Below, in pieces: positions 26,401 through 40,300 of a DNA stretch of 64,000 nt. The notes beneath the pieces are model-generated. The model was given only the letters and a program-made list of their open reading frames with translations, did no database searches and had not been told where the DNA came from. The stretch is taken from positions 628,689-692,688 of the forward strand of contig JADCRB010000065.1 in NCBI GenBank assembly GCA_021464245.1, given 5' to 3'. The DNA is from Carallia brachiata. Lineage: Eukaryota; Streptophyta; Magnoliopsida; Malpighiales; Rhizophoraceae. Every line of letters begins with the position of its first letter. Within the stretch, counting starts at the first letter, position 1. Both the position numbers and the translations under genes were made by a program.

Positions 26401-26657
26401 AAAACCAATGCATTACATAGGAAAGATGGAAAAAAAAAAACATATTGTAACTAACTACTAGATTACAGTTGAACGAGAAAGAAAAATGTGAAAGGGGGGT
26501 GTTCTTACGAGTCAAGCCTCTGAATTTGGTAACTAGTGTGGCGATGATAGCGCTTCTTCTTCCTTTGTGGGTCAGAGGAATCATGGTCCCCTCCGGACCC
26601 ACCGCCACTACTTGCTCCTCCCGCCGCCGCCTCCTCCTCCTCCTCCAACGCCGGCAT
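23409..26657 (-). CDS. HDG11: HD-ZIP IV homeodomain-START transcription factor, HDG11-like
   Basis: Epidermis-type nuclear transcription factor that binds L1-box DNA as a dimer. Ten exons on the minus strand: 26657-26509, 26308-26191, 26089-25901, 25779-25309, 25208-25107, 24997-24797, 24682-24502, 24426-24158, 24026-23937, 23798-23409. All splice sites are canonical, and the sum of 2160 nt gives 719 residues, matching HDG11/HDG12 length. The homeodomain spans about 31-89 ([16 protein letters not shown] to [18 protein letters not shown] [10 protein letters not shown]). The family's zipper-loop-zipper region starts [16 protein letters not shown] (90-152) and contains [13 protein letters not shown] domain about 228-460, followed by the HD-SAD region containing [22 protein letters not shown] and [13 protein letters not shown]. 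The start is the ATG at 26657, the one in frame with the homeodomain. An overlapping out-of-frame ATG sits seven bases upstream at 26664. No damage seen. Confidence 0.95.
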
Positions 26658-27951
26658 ACTCCATTTTCCTCTAAAAGACGCTTTCTTTTGTTTATTTCTC
26701 TATTGTTTTGTTTACTAGAAAGAGAAGAAGAAGAAGAAGAAGATGGAGCCGTGGGTGTGCAGAGAATGAACAGTTACGGTCTTATTACAAAATAACAGTG
26801 AGACGGTTGTTATTATAAGTTATATAGAAGAGTGCACTGCAGAAGAAGTGGAAAAAGATTTGAGCTTGATTATTGGTTTTTGGAGAGGTTTAAGCAAAAG
26901 AATATTTTGTTTTGGTTCTGAAGGGCCCAAAAAGGCACGTATCACTGGGGGAGTGAAACGGCTGAAATGTCAAAGAATTTGGCATGATTCTGGTGAGGGA
27001 GTTAAGGAGAAAGATTATTATTAGCTGATTAAATCTTGGCCTCTAATTAAGACCATCTCCACATTAAAAAATAAATTCAAAAAACAAAAATAAAAAATAA
27101 AAAATCTTCCAGCACCGCCAGACATCAGTCCATCACCATATCCCCCTTCCCCTCCCTCCCCTCTTCTCCCTCTCATTCCAACAGCACCCCAAACCAAAAA
27201 CACACTCAGTCACAGCAATGCCACTGCTAGTATTTAGTATTTACAGTGTTGCTGCCCCTATTGCAGTCCCACTCCTCCTACAATGTATCTATGCATATGT
27301 AGTACAAATCTTCTTTTGCTGATTTGTGATAGGTAGGTAGGTACCAGTGTGCCTAAAGAAGGCCTTTTTATCTTTCTTTTTTTTTTTTTTTATGACGAAA
27401 AATTTCTAATAAATTTTAAAGAATTAACAAGACACATGTCGAATTAACTCTTTATTTATAATATGACATAAGTGAAGATTACGTAAAAATATTTTGTGAG
27501 ATATAATAAATATATAATTAATTTAATGGTATTCTAATTTATATTTGCATGTTTGCTACATTATCATGATTGCATGAAAAACAAATAAGAAAATACGGAA
27601 CAACATGTTTAATTTATAAATCTACATCATCTCAAATTCATATTTACCATGAGACTAACCACCCATGATCGTGTTTTTAATTTGGCCAAATTGGTAAATT
27701 GAATATAATTTAATTATTAGGTGAAAAACATGTCTTCAATCCAATGGAATCTATAGACATATAAAATATATGTTACTTGATAAAAAAAATTTAAAAAAAA
27801 AAAAAGAAGGTGTGAGACAGAACAATTGGTGGGGTGCTCCAATTTTCTCACTATGTAGAGGCTTCCACAGTCTCTCGTTTCTCTCTCTTCCCTAGTTATT
27901 ATTACGTATTTATGACTTTTATGTTATGGTAGAGAAGTAGGAAAAGAGAGA

Positions 27952-27953
<2 letters not shown>

Positions 27954-27986
<33 letters not shown>

Positions 27987-28108
27987 TGGTACAAAAAGAA
28001 AACGCTTGCTCACGGCCAGCCAGGTGTGCGTGCCACCAGACAATGCTTTAAATTAATTGAAAACCAGCGGCAGTCGCTTGCTCTCACTCACTCACTCACT
28101 CACTCACT
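27954..28108. repeat. (GA)n and (TCAC)n microsatellites upstream of HDG11
   Basis: About fourteen GA units (27954-27982) and a TCAC run of about six units (28083-28108), some 1.3-1.45 kb upstream of the HDG11-like start codon. Confidence 0.8.
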
Positions 28109-29480
28109 GCCATCACTCACTCACCAGTCACCAGTCAGTCGGCCGCTGAAAATATTGAACCATTTCCACTCCCCACCGTCCGATTTCCCTTCTTCCTCGT
28201 TGTCTTTTTTTTGTTTTTTGGTTTTTACCTATGTGCCCTTTTGTCTTTAACGATTTGGGAGCTCTGTGCCAACCAATCGCCCGGCACTGATATGGTTTGG
28301 AATAAGTTAAAAATCAGTGTTACATTTTTATAAATTTTCTTATTTTAGTTTTATATATTTATAAATTATTTTAGATAAGTCTATTTTTTATACAAAAATT
28401 ACTCAATTTATGAAAAATATTTGATTAGATAATTTTGTTTGAAAAAATTAAAATTTTGTTAAAAATTTTGACTAAAATAAAAAATACAAAAATTTATAAT
28501 CAAAATGAAAAACCAAAAGTAATAAAGCAATATATTAAAAAAATTTACAATAGTTTAAGTCTTATTAGTGACTTATCTAGTATTTAAGCGTATCTCGTAT
28601 GAGTAGATTTTTCATTGACTATATTGTGACTATCTAGATTGTTCATATTATTTGAAAGAAGGCCTAATGTTTCTTGCGGAACCGTTGAGGCACCACTTCT
28701 ACTCTTATATTTTTTAGACAAACAAAAAAACAGGTTCCCATTGACATATTTAGTCATCAAATTCATCTACCAAATTGTATTAACAAAATGAATTTATCTG
28801 CGGAAATTTATGAGAAGCATCGGAGAACTTTCCTCACTTTATATGCCTTATTATTTTGGGAAAAGTTTGGGTAAACGGTGATTTTTAGTCTAATAAAGTA
28901 CCTAAAAAGTAATAAATATCAAATTTTAAATAATAATATTTATATTTTTAATAATAAAATTTTATCACTTAATTTTTTATTATATATATATATATTATTT
29001 CTAAAAATTACAGTATTATTATTATCAAAATAATTTTTCAGACAGCTAAACTAAACACTATTATTTTATGCCAATGCCCTGTATTACGCATGTGAAGTGG
29101 GGAATGACAATTACTTTGCACGAACAGCAAATTTTTGGTCTCTTTGGTCTTGTATTTTTTTTTAATTAAATAATAATAAATTAATAATAAAGTAATATAA
29201 ATTATTAAATTATTAAAATTTTAAAAATATTATTAAATATTACTAAATAAATTATATAATTATTTTATTATAATTTAAAATTAAATTGTACGATAAATTT
29301 TTTTTTAATTTTGTTCAATCCGAGGGGCAGGGCATTTCCGTCCTTCTGACTTTATTGTTAGTACAAAGAAACTGTCTTTGCGCGTCCTCAGAGAACAGGG
29401 GCTAAAAAGGTAATGCCAAAAAAAGTCAAAACTTGATACCAATTTTTTTACAGTATTTTAGAGTGAAATTACATATCCTA

Positions 29481-29649
29481 AAATTTTTATCTTAAAATTT
29501 TGTACTGAATAAAATTACAGCTGTTATTTTTAAAATTACAGTTGATATTTTTTAAATATAAAAATAATAACTGATTCAAAAATATTACTTCTAATTTTAA
29601 AAATAACAACTTCAATTTTATTCAGCACATAATTCGATACAAAAATTAC
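29481..29649. mobile_element. Small foldback (inverted-repeat) element
   Basis: Left arm about 29481-29538 and right arm about 29591-29649 are imperfect reverse complements over nearly 60 bases. Both carry CTGAATAAAATT and TGTTATTTTTAAAATTA. The spacer is about 50 bases. A hairpin-forming MITE is the simplest reading; no clear target duplication seen. Confidence 0.55.
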
Positions 29650-32600
29650 CTAACCACTAATATTTATTCATTCCCAATTAGCAGTCAGTCTTGCTATACT
29701 TTTGCTGGGAAACCGTAAATATATTTTCCTTTATTTTCCAACTCACATTTATCTCATAGTTTTAATGTAATTGATTGGTATATTTTGTTAAAATTTTTTA
29801 ATTTTATGTTTGAATTATAACAATTCTGTATTTTTTATTATGATTTTTTAACATACCTTACAAATGAAAAATGAAAATCGCCTTCTACCATTACTTTTAA
29901 AATAAAATAACGAGATCATATTAGAAATGTAATAACTTCTATAATCATCCATTTCTTTACAATTCTTTTTAGTAAGAAAATACTTTATAGGTACGTAAAT
30001 TATCGCATTTGTAACTTTGAGGTTAAAAGTTACTTGTGATTATTGTCATTCAATTTTTTCTATAAAGAAAACCCACAACACGAGTATTGTTAGATCTAAG
30101 TGACACTCTTTTACACCTAACTTCAATGTTAATCTAACTTCAATGTTAATGAATTTACAACCCACAGCGTGCAGTGTATAACATTTCTGACAATTTAAAA
30201 CACAACCAAAGAGATTCGAGCTAATATAAAGAGAAATACATTAAATCATTAAATAGACTAAATAATTATTTTAAACTATTTGTTTTGCTTTACTTTGAAA
30301 TTAGTATTTTTTTAACCTAAAAATCTCTAACTACGCTTAAGGTACACTTTCACATGGCTATTCTTTAAATTATTTAATTTTACATTTCAGTTATAATTAA
30401 AGCGCAAATTATTTCATATAAAGTGGTAGTTTGAAAGTGATTTGACGTATTTATCCTTTGTTTGACTTAAATTCGAGTCTTAGCGTGCATGAAGACAATT
30501 TTTCTCCTTTAATTATTAATTTAATTGTGCACACACAGTATAGATTATAAATTCATTAACATCATAATCAATTTAAAAAAAATTTACTTAAATTTAATAA
30601 TATTTAAATAATAAGTTATTTATATAACAAAATAAATAAAAACATTAACAAAAATTTCCTGTTTTGCTCCTAACACACGTACAGTTGTTAAAAAAAAAGT
30701 GCAAATTATTGCAGCAATGCGGCTCATATATTAATTCGAAATATTTGTGTACGTCTCAATAAATTTATTTTTATTTTTTATTATTACAAGTTTTAACGTG
30801 TTGGACAGAAGCACGACGAGTGAGTATAATTGTACGTGACAGGTGGTGCGTTCAAATTTCTAATAAGAATTCGAGTATATGAATACGTTAATTAAAATAT
30901 ATAATTTATTTAATAATATTTAATAATTTTTTAATTTATTAAATTTAATGTATTTTTTATTATTTAACAATTTAAATGATTATTTATCTACCATATGTCT
31001 TCTTCTTATCCATTGCAAACAATTTTTCTACTAACCCTTTTTCCATTTTTGAGTATCATTTAGTGGTGGGAGAAAATTTATTAGAAGAATTTTTGAATTA
31101 CAATTCATTAAATTTGTTATCTAATTACGTGAATTACAAACGCAATACCAAAAAAAAATTATTACTTTTTATTATATATATATAATTTATATAGTTATAC
31201 AACTAATCTAATAAATTACAATTTAAAAATTCTTCTAAACACCAACTCTCCCGCCATTAACCTTTGTCCTTTTGGAAAAAGTTAAGTGACTCTACTTTTT
31301 GGGAGTTTTTATAACTGTATATACGACGTGATAGAAAAAATTATAAAATGTGTTAAACTAAATTATATAATATGTAAAAAAAATTTAATTTTTAATAATT
31401 AATTACATGTCGTATATTTTTTTTTGTACGTCGTAACAAGTCATTAAAAAATTTTGATTTTTAATGACTAATTACACGTCGTATATTTTTTATTATACAT
31501 TATATATATTTTTTAATTTTTTATTATATTGTATAATTTTTTTAATTATATTATATATAATAATTATGAAAATTTTTTAAAAGTGACGACTACCTAATAA
31601 TGTCCTTTCTTTTTGTCTAAATTTGTTAGGAGTGTATATTGTGATATCGTCCAAAAGAAGTGCAAACTGTAATTGATTGATAGTTGAAATGATGTGGCCG
31701 CTGAGTACGTTTAAGTACAAATAGCCAAAAGGAAATCGCAAGACGAAAGAAATGACCAGTCCCTAACTATTGGTTGCTTTTGTATGCTTCCTATGTGGCA
31801 TTTCTGTTCAACTATGTAGTATGCGAGAAAAAATTAAGGAAAAAAAAATATTATTATTTTATTTTTTAATATTATTTTAAATAATTTTATTTTTTCTTTT
31901 TTTATTTCTCGTAAATTATTATTTATATTTTCTTTTACCATATTTTCTTTCTCTCACTTTTGTTCTACTATTTCAAATAATTTTATTTTCTCTTCATTTT
32001 TTTTCACAAATTACTATTCACCTTTTATTTCATCATACTTTCTTTCTTTTAATTTTTTTTATACTTTAAATAATTTTATTTTTTCTTTATTTTTCTTCTT
32101 TTTTCCCTCCTTTTTCCTTCTTTCTCTTCATTTTTTTCACACTCCAAATACACTCAAAGTTCGAAGGACAACTGATTCCTTTGGCGCCCGCAAAAAGTTG
32201 ATAACAATGCAGTGAGAGTGAGAATATAAGTTGATAACGCTGATACATCTGTTGCATAAACATACGTCGAACTTAGGCCAACTAGATTATCACTGAGTTA
32301 CTTTCTCCAGTGGTTGAAGCATTGTTGGATATATTGGTTGTTGTCTCTAGTGATTTTTTTTTTAAATAAGAAAAAAAGTATTTATAAGTACAACAGTTAT
32401 AATATATGTGACCGAAATTAATTTTTAAATTATTAATTTTTTTATTTAATTTTTTTTATAACGATAATTCAATATTTAAGTACTAATGGGTTTGAATATG
32501 ATTTTACTATAACAGATCACAATTATTATCAAATATAAAATTTAACAGCCGACCCATCAATCCTTTAAACTAATATGGGTGAGAAAACACATACATTAAA

Positions 32601-32789
32601 ATATGGGGAGCAAATAATAATACAAGAATTCAAACTTACATTTACTATATAAAATACACGTTAAATCACTACTAAACCTCCTATCTTGGGCGGTGGTTGT
32701 TGATGATTCAAACCTCTAAACTTATGTAATTATTCCCCAACTTCTTTGATTCCTATACACGAAGGAATATAGAGTGATTAATGCTTGAT

Positions 32790-32990
32790 TTCACTGGGCA
32801 ATTATGTTTACATGTCAAATTTGACTGCAGTTTCTTTTAGTGCTCATTTTATCAGTTGGTCTGAATTTGTTATACCCGACATCGAATACTCAATGTAGAG
32901 GATCGTATCCACATGCATGCTTGTTTTCGATAATTTAAGGTAGGTAATGAGGTATAATTAAGATTTTTTTTATAATAATACGCTCCTTTA
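32790..32990. repeat. Duplicated intergenic block, copy 1
   Basis: Shares an ordered series of phrases with 55430-55620, including GAGGATCG, CGCATGC-like, and TTTTCGATAATTTAAGGTAG followed by GTAATG. This marks a segmental or tandem duplication, or a shared dispersed repeat. Confidence 0.7.
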
Positions 32991-34786
32991 TAGTTAATTA
33001 TATATATGATCTTCTTTAATTTTTCTTTAAATACATGCTTTTACTCACTCTGGAAGGAGAATCCATATTTATGGGTAAAATTTTGCTCAGTTTAGTGGCT
33101 ATTCTTTCTATAAGGACGCAGCTCTACGAGTATTATTAGATAGCTCACTTATAAAGGATTATAAATGAATATACAGTTTATCTAATAAATTTTTTAATAA
33201 TTCATATATTTTTTAAAAATTTTAATAATAAAATAATTTATATTACTATATATCTATATATGCCTTAATAAAGTGAAATTACTTCCTTTTTCTTATGGCA
33301 TAAGGAGCGTCCTCCTTTCATTACGTAGTACCAAAAAAAAAAAAAGACACCAACAATAAATATTAAAACCCCATTATTTTTCTCGGAATTTAGAACTATA
33401 TATCGATTTTTTTTTCTTAAGAATGCAGATCGTGGGATTAATGAGCCACAATAAAAAATTGTTCGAAAAAGAAAAAGAAACAACAAAGTTTTGAGTTTTA
33501 AACTCTTTTTTTTTTTTCTTTTTATAAAATTCTTCACAAGAAATTGCTATTGTCGATCATACACTTCAGCGATGGTATCAAACCAGTTATTGAAGTGAAA
33601 AGGGGTGTTTTGCTAATTTGTTTAAGTTATTGAATAAGTACATTAATTTGTTCAAGTTAGACAATGAGTAAACTCCAACTTAAATCTCTAAGTATAAATA
33701 TGTGATGTATTTATTTTTATTCTTTGTACTTGACTAAAAAGAAGCTAGACAACAAGTCTCCATCCGATTGCAACGAAACAAGACGTGCCAAATTTATACT
33801 CAAACAGTGTTGAAAATGATAAATCATTTAAACAAGTTGTTGCAGTTTAGTCAATGGTAATAAATTGCAACATACGGACTTTAAAGCAGCGGGGGAAGCA
33901 TTGTTGGGTGACATCTATTGCTTAAATTATAAGCTAATTTTAAGCCATTCAAATTTGTGCAAAGCATCACTAATGAAGATGTGAAGAGGCATGCATGCGT
34001 GACCTCTGAAGCACCCCAAGAGAAGCAAAACATATATATTAGAAAGAATATTGTTAAAGATCAAATTTATCTTTGAATTTTTTTTCTAATATCCTGTATT
34101 AAAATAAAATATTCTCCTTTTCTTGAAAAAAAAAAAAAACCAAAAGCTCCTCTATAAAGTCTCTTTTATTTCAATTATGAAGTACTTTTTTACCTCAAAC
34201 TTTCAGCGTTAAAAAGTTGGAAAAAATCAAAAGATTGGATAACAATAAACAACATTATTCTAAAGGAAATAAAGAATTATATACCAAAAAAATTTGTTAA
34301 TAATGTAAACTATAGTTTTTTACCACTAAATGTATGAATAACATGAAGACATTGTGCTTCTAAAATGATTTGGATTTCAAAGCACTGGGTACGTTATGGA
34401 ACAATGCAAGCAAACTTAACTGTACATCTACCAAGGCATTAATTTATGTGCTTCTAGCTCGACATATCTCTCTCTCTCATAAAAGTGCTATACCAAATCT
34501 GATGGTCCATCCATGCACATATAGGTCTGCATGTCACTTCAAATTTACAAACCTTTTAGTTTATGGTTGGTAATCAAAATTGAAATGAAAATAAAAGTTG
34601 AATTGAATCGAAAATATAATAATTAATTTTATAACGTTGTCAATCTCTTGATTGGTGAATTTGGTTGCCCCACTTACTCTTCCGACCTTAACTAGCACAA
34701 CAAGATAATTTAAGTAATTAATTTCTACGTGTTGTCAGACTTTCCTGTATACATCCGTACGTAATATGTTGTCACGAACGAATAAA

Positions 34787-35283
34787 GGGGTATACATTTA
34801 TTTAATTTTAAATTTTTAAATTTTTTTATTTAAATTTTAAATTTTTTTGATATTTCATTTCAGCTCTAAATCTTTTAATTTTGCTTTAAATCAGTTTTTC
34901 CGTTAGTCAAACCGTTAAAAATTACTGTTAATTGACGAAAATTTTTTATAAAAGGTAAAATACACTATTTTAATTTACCAATTAATAATAATACGTTGTG
35001 TAATCTTATGAAAAAATTAAAAAAAAATTCAAAATTTTAATTTACATGTTACTATTTCGAAATAAAATATAAGCATTTAATAACAAAAATAAATAAATAA
35101 ATATATTTTACCTTTTTAAAAAAATTTCCTTTAGTTAATAGTAATTTTTAACAGTTTGACTAACGAAAGGATTGATTTAAAGTAAAATTAAAAAGTTTAA
35201 AATTGAAATAAAATCTTAAAAAAAGTTTAAAACTTAAATAAAAAAAAAACTTAAAAATTTAATACTAAATAAATGCATATCCC
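34787..35283. mobile_element. MULE-like foldback MITE with long terminal inverted repeats
   Basis: 497 bp. The left arm begins GGGGTATACATTTATTTAAT; the right arm reversed begins GGGATATGCATTTATTTAGT. The arms stay recognisably complementary for about 180-190 bases, including GTTAGTCAAACNGTTAAAAA. A perfect 10-bp direct repeat AACGAATAAA flanks it at 34777-34786 and 35284-35293. Long inverted repeats plus a 9-11-bp target duplication are the hallmark of Mutator-like elements. No transposase is present, so it is non-autonomous. Confidence 0.85.
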
Positions 35284-37390
35284 AACGAATAAATAGGTGG
35301 AAACTACAGTATCTACAAGAAGTTAATTACCGATGCTAAAAAAAAAAATGATGTTAACTATCAATAGTTGCGGATATCATTTTCTTCAAGAAATTTTGAA
35401 AGAGATCAACTTTCCCTAGAAATATCTTAAGTAATTCACGAGCATTTAACTTGATGTTTTTTCAGTTTTTATGCGCGTATCTTTAAAATACTATAAAATG
35501 AATATTGGACCTTTAGGCGGTATACTTAGATACACGTTTTGTAAATATACACCACAAATTATGAGATTTTGAGTTAGTTGAATTATTGTCTCAACCACAT
35601 GAACAAAGGCTCGATCTCTTGCTCATATTCTTACCTTTTTTACTTCAATTACTGGACTGTCAGTTTTAAAAGATTAAGTAAAAAAGGAACTATAAATAAT
35701 GTAACATAAAGTAAAAAGAAAAAAAATGACAATAAAGAAAAAAAAACGCATGTTTGGAAAATAATTAAAAAAAATAAAAAGCTACTGCTTAATTTTGTGC
35801 CTAGCCAGAATAGAAAATAACATACATTAAGCTTTAGATTTTGCATTTTAGTAAATTTAACCTGGTTGTTCAGAAGTCAAATTCTTGTGATTCAATCCGA
35901 AGTTGGAAGGAAAAGGATGAAATACTAAAAATAAAATTAGTTTTTTTTTGCCGTACACCCGTCAAAATCAAAATTGTGAAATTTTAGAAAAATAAATAAT
36001 CCCTTTTTATTACATTTGCAAACTCGTCATCATATAAAAAGAATAACGATATATAAAGCGAAATTAAACCAAACCTTGTGTAAAATTAATGCAATAAAAT
36101 TATTGATCTGATTAATTTACTATAAAGTCCTCACATTGGCATTGGGTTTGTGTGTTGCTGAAAAGGTACGAGTATGTTTGATGAGTGGTTAATTCGCACC
36201 TCAAATAATCCAAATCATAAAAATTAATTTAATATGAATTTTTATTTTATTTGACTCTAATAATAAAAATTGCATAATTTTTTTTTTTTATTATTCGTGC
36301 TGCATTCGAACTGCAACGTCCTTTGTTAATGCAGCCACGTCTGCTTCCGTCAACACTTGGATTAATTTGTTTAGTCCTGAAACCAATTTTATTTTATTTT
36401 AACAAATAAGTGCAAGTTTTTTTTTTAAAAAATAATAATAAAGGCACAAATAATTCTATAAAATGTTAAACCCAATATGTTTACATTTTACCTAAAATTT
36501 ATCGTCTCTCTTAAATTAAAATTTTTTATTCAGTCAAAGTAAATAACATGGGGGTTTAAAACTATTGTTGAAAAAGAATTCTGAAAGTTCATTCTACATT
36601 GATCTTCAATTCCCGATTCTGTTATATGTCATATTTCCGTCTGACACTCTAGAACCCCAAAATTAAAGTGTTTCGAAATTAAAATGTAAATATGTAACAT
36701 CCACAAGCATCATCAGATTTAAAACTTATAATTGTTCTATAACATACAAGCGCCTGCAGTAGGAACACAAGTGGTGAAAACTGAAAAAGACTACTGTGGT
36801 TTTACGATTTCCCTTTTTCTTTTTTTTATTTCACAGCCGATAGGGAGGATTGCACATCATCAAAAGAGCCAACTAGGAGCATTGAACCCATGATTTATTT
36901 TTAGCACGGTAACAGACAAACTCCCTACCACTAACTACAATGGTGGGATTTTACAATTTTACAATATTTTATTTTTGTTTTTGAGTCAAAGGGGTTTTAC
37001 ATTTTTACAACATTGAATGTCAATAATTAAAATTTTCAAGCTCAGATACAAATCATTATCCCAATAACAAATGTTACCTTAGTTGGAAAGAAGACTATGA
37101 GTAAAGAGTCTTTCTTGAACCGCGTACAAGGTTGGTGCAGTGGCCAGACAATTGGTTGTTGGACTGTAGCAGAACACCTCATCTTTTATTACCATTTTCC
37201 ACACAATGGCAGCCAACATCTTCACTTATAGCTCTTCCAAATCATTTTGTAGTCTCTGAGGGGGATGTCACGTACAATGTGTTCATAGTTTACATGGACT
37301 GCTACAAGAAAGACACACGCAGCATGGTTTCAGAATTGGATGTGGAACAAATGAACTGTACATATGCATATGTTACAACAGCAGAATCCC

Positions 37391-40300
37391 TTAATTGGAA
37401 CAATGTTTTGCATGCGAGGTGCTGCTCCGCTTAAGCCACTTCCGCCGAGATCTCCAGGCAACTTGGATCTGGGTAGCTGCCACAGTTCTCCAATACGGGG
37501 ATTGATACCTGTCAATGTGCATGATAGAAATTTGTGCTAAGAAAACTCCAAGTAGTAAACGGACAAGTAAATCTACAGGGAGCATGTCATTGATATAACC
37601 TTATAGCTCCTTGAATGCGTGGATTTTGTAAGCTTTTGGCAAAAAGACTGGTGACCTCTTCAATGTCTGCCACTCGGAGAGTGAAGCCTTCCACATTTGT
37701 TAAGCATCTCACAGTCCTACTGCTTAACAATCGTTGTCCAGCGGTCCTGATCTTCTTTCCATCTACAGCAACACCCAAATTAGCTCCTTTTCAGTTGGTA
37801 AGGCTTCTTTTGGCGAACCAAAAAATCACTATTGCAAGTTTGGCTCGTCCGCATTTTAAATGTTTGTGCCTGCAATTACCTTTGAATAGGGAGGAAAAAA
37901 AAAAAAACTATTTAACAGTAAAGACATGACTATACCTTCGCCGACAGAAGAATGCTCAAGACACCAGGTGACAAGTTCCTCGCCACAAACATTCCCCTCG
38001 GATAAAGGGAATATATTCCCATCTTCACCAATGCTTTCCAATTTTCCACGCACAATAAAAACCATATGCTCAACTGCACCGCCCTGATAAAAAATTACAC
38101 CTCCCTTTATGTATATTGTTTGTCGTAGTCTCGCGCAGATGGCATCCAAGATATAATCATCCATCAAGGCAAAAATCCAAACCTGAAAAATGTTTATTCT
38201 TCAAATTTTCAGAAAATGCCTGATGATTCAGTCCTGTGATTGAGTATGGCATAGATTATTCATTATGACATTGCTCTGGCAGCTCACCTGTTTAGCAAAT
38301 TTGAATCGGTGTCTTCTTATGTCCCTCTGCAAATCTTCAGGCAAACTCTCCAACAGCAAGCCTTCATTTACCCCTCTGGTGGCAGCCCAGTTATATCTTT
38401 CGGCTTCTAGCACTTTCCTGTGAAACAGCATAGAGATTACTCAAGTAGCATATCAGTGTTGCATATCACACAACTACGTAGGTATGCTACAAGGCACATT
38501 TATTCTAGTTTATCAAGCAATCATATCTACTTTTTTCTTCTTTAATTCTGACAATTCAAGAAATGTCTTTGTGTATATAAAACAAGAGAAAACTCAAAAT
38601 GTAACAGCCTTGATATATCAATGTAACAGCCTCGATATATCAAGGATGATACCAAGCTTTACTAGCATGGAAGCGCATGACAGCCCCTTGTTTCCAATAT
38701 TCACAAGACCTCATGGGAGTGGCCTCAGAGATCTAACTGCGGACTGTAAAGGTGGTTTCATAATAAAGGAGGAGAACATGAACTCGTATAGAGTCTCTCT
38801 TCACGCCTCCAGCAATATGGAAGGAGAGAAACTACACGCCATCATCGTTTTAGACATATGGTTTAGTACTTAATCTACTTTTCTATGCAGTGAAAAATTT
38901 CAAGACACAGCACCGTAAAAAAGACAATTTTAAGGACATACGAGCATTTCTTTTTATAAGTGCCATTGTATGCCTTTTGGTCCACAGTACTTTTTAATAC
39001 TTCCAAATTTTGGAATTTATCTCTTCATCACCTTCCCTTCTATCTCTTGATCAATTATCAACCCTCACCTCTCTTCTTCCCCATATCAGACATTCTTCAT
39101 CGGTGTGATTTCTCTCTCGTCCTCCCCCTCCTTTCCTGTGCTTCAGATATCTCTTTTGCAGCATCAGATACATTATTAAAGCACGTCCTCTCAGCACTTT
39201 ACCTTTTGAACATTGAAACAAAAGTCATGTTTAAATGTGTCCAGTCCTGTCAAGGTCCTATGAAATCTGCTGTTTTTTGGAGTCTCTCTTAGAGGAAGAA
39301 GATTAAAATCCATTTGAAAGAAGCATTTTCTTTTCTGCTTGAATTACATGCTATAAGACACTAAATGCAGATACAACATTACAATCCTTTTTCAGCCAAC
39401 AGTCCATCACCAAGATACTCTTGTCGACAAGTTCTAAGCATATCTAATCAATTACGTGAGTACATTATTGTTACACAACCACACAGTTATGTCCTTTAAT
39501 AACACCAACAATCAGGTCACCTTTCTGGATCCAAAGAAGATAACGGAGTAAGCAAATTTGCACCTGGGTACCTTACTGGGTATTGAACTTTTTACAGCCG
39601 GACAACCTCAATCCTCAGACCAACTTATCAGAAAAAATATTTAACTGCTAATTCATAAGTTTTTTCTTGTAGCGGGATCTTCATTAATTTTTGGCTCGAC
39701 ATGACTTTGTAATTAGAAGAAAACGAACAATTATAACAGAGAATTCATAGCAGGAGAAAAAATTGAATTAAACAATGGAAAGATAAAATTACTGTACCTT
39801 CTTAGTTGTTGTGGCAAACGTCGATGTTCCATCCACTGATCAACATCACGTCGTCTTAGTGACATTTCTAACCTCCTAGAATGGAGATTAAAAGGAAAAT
39901 ATTGTCAAATAGTTTTTTCACCGAGTAAAATGGTAATGCAGACGAATCACTCTGGCCTTCTTGGTTCATGTAAAGATTTGTAGAAGTATAGGCCCAACAA
40001 CTTAAACGGATAACAACAAAGAAGAAGCAAGCAATATTAAATGGGCTTTTTGGACACCACATATTACCTAAAATCTTAAAGTTTAGGTTATGGGTCTTCT
40101 AACCACACTTATATATTACTTTACTCCTCCCTTCCTTTCCAATATGAGACTTTTATATTTTATACTCCAACACGCCCCCTCACGCGAAAGCCCAACTCAC
40201 TTGGGATGGGTCCAGCTCACTTGAACTGGAAGCGTGAACAAACAACGAAAGTCCAACTCACCTGAGTTGGATCCAGCTCACTTAAGCTGGCTCTAGTTCA

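Larger units (their letters stand above)
26658..37390. other. Large AT-rich intergenic region
   Basis: No gene recognised in about 10.7 kb. The right side begins with the HDG11-like 5' leader (a GAA run near 26720-26740) and upstream sequence with (GA)n and (TCAC)n repeats. Farther on are foldback elements at 29481-29649 and 34787-35283. An AT-rich foldback-like segment lies around 31.8-32.15 kb, and a duplicated block at 32790-32990 has a second copy at 55.4 kb. The last about 400 bases resemble sequence before the second channel gene at 63.5-63.9 kb and are probably the CNGC20-like 3' UTR and flank. Confidence 0.5.

Noticed and set aside
38484..39292. Plus-strand open frames of 110-129 codons within the CNGC20 gene
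   Set aside because: They lie in intron 8 on the opposite strand and show no domain.
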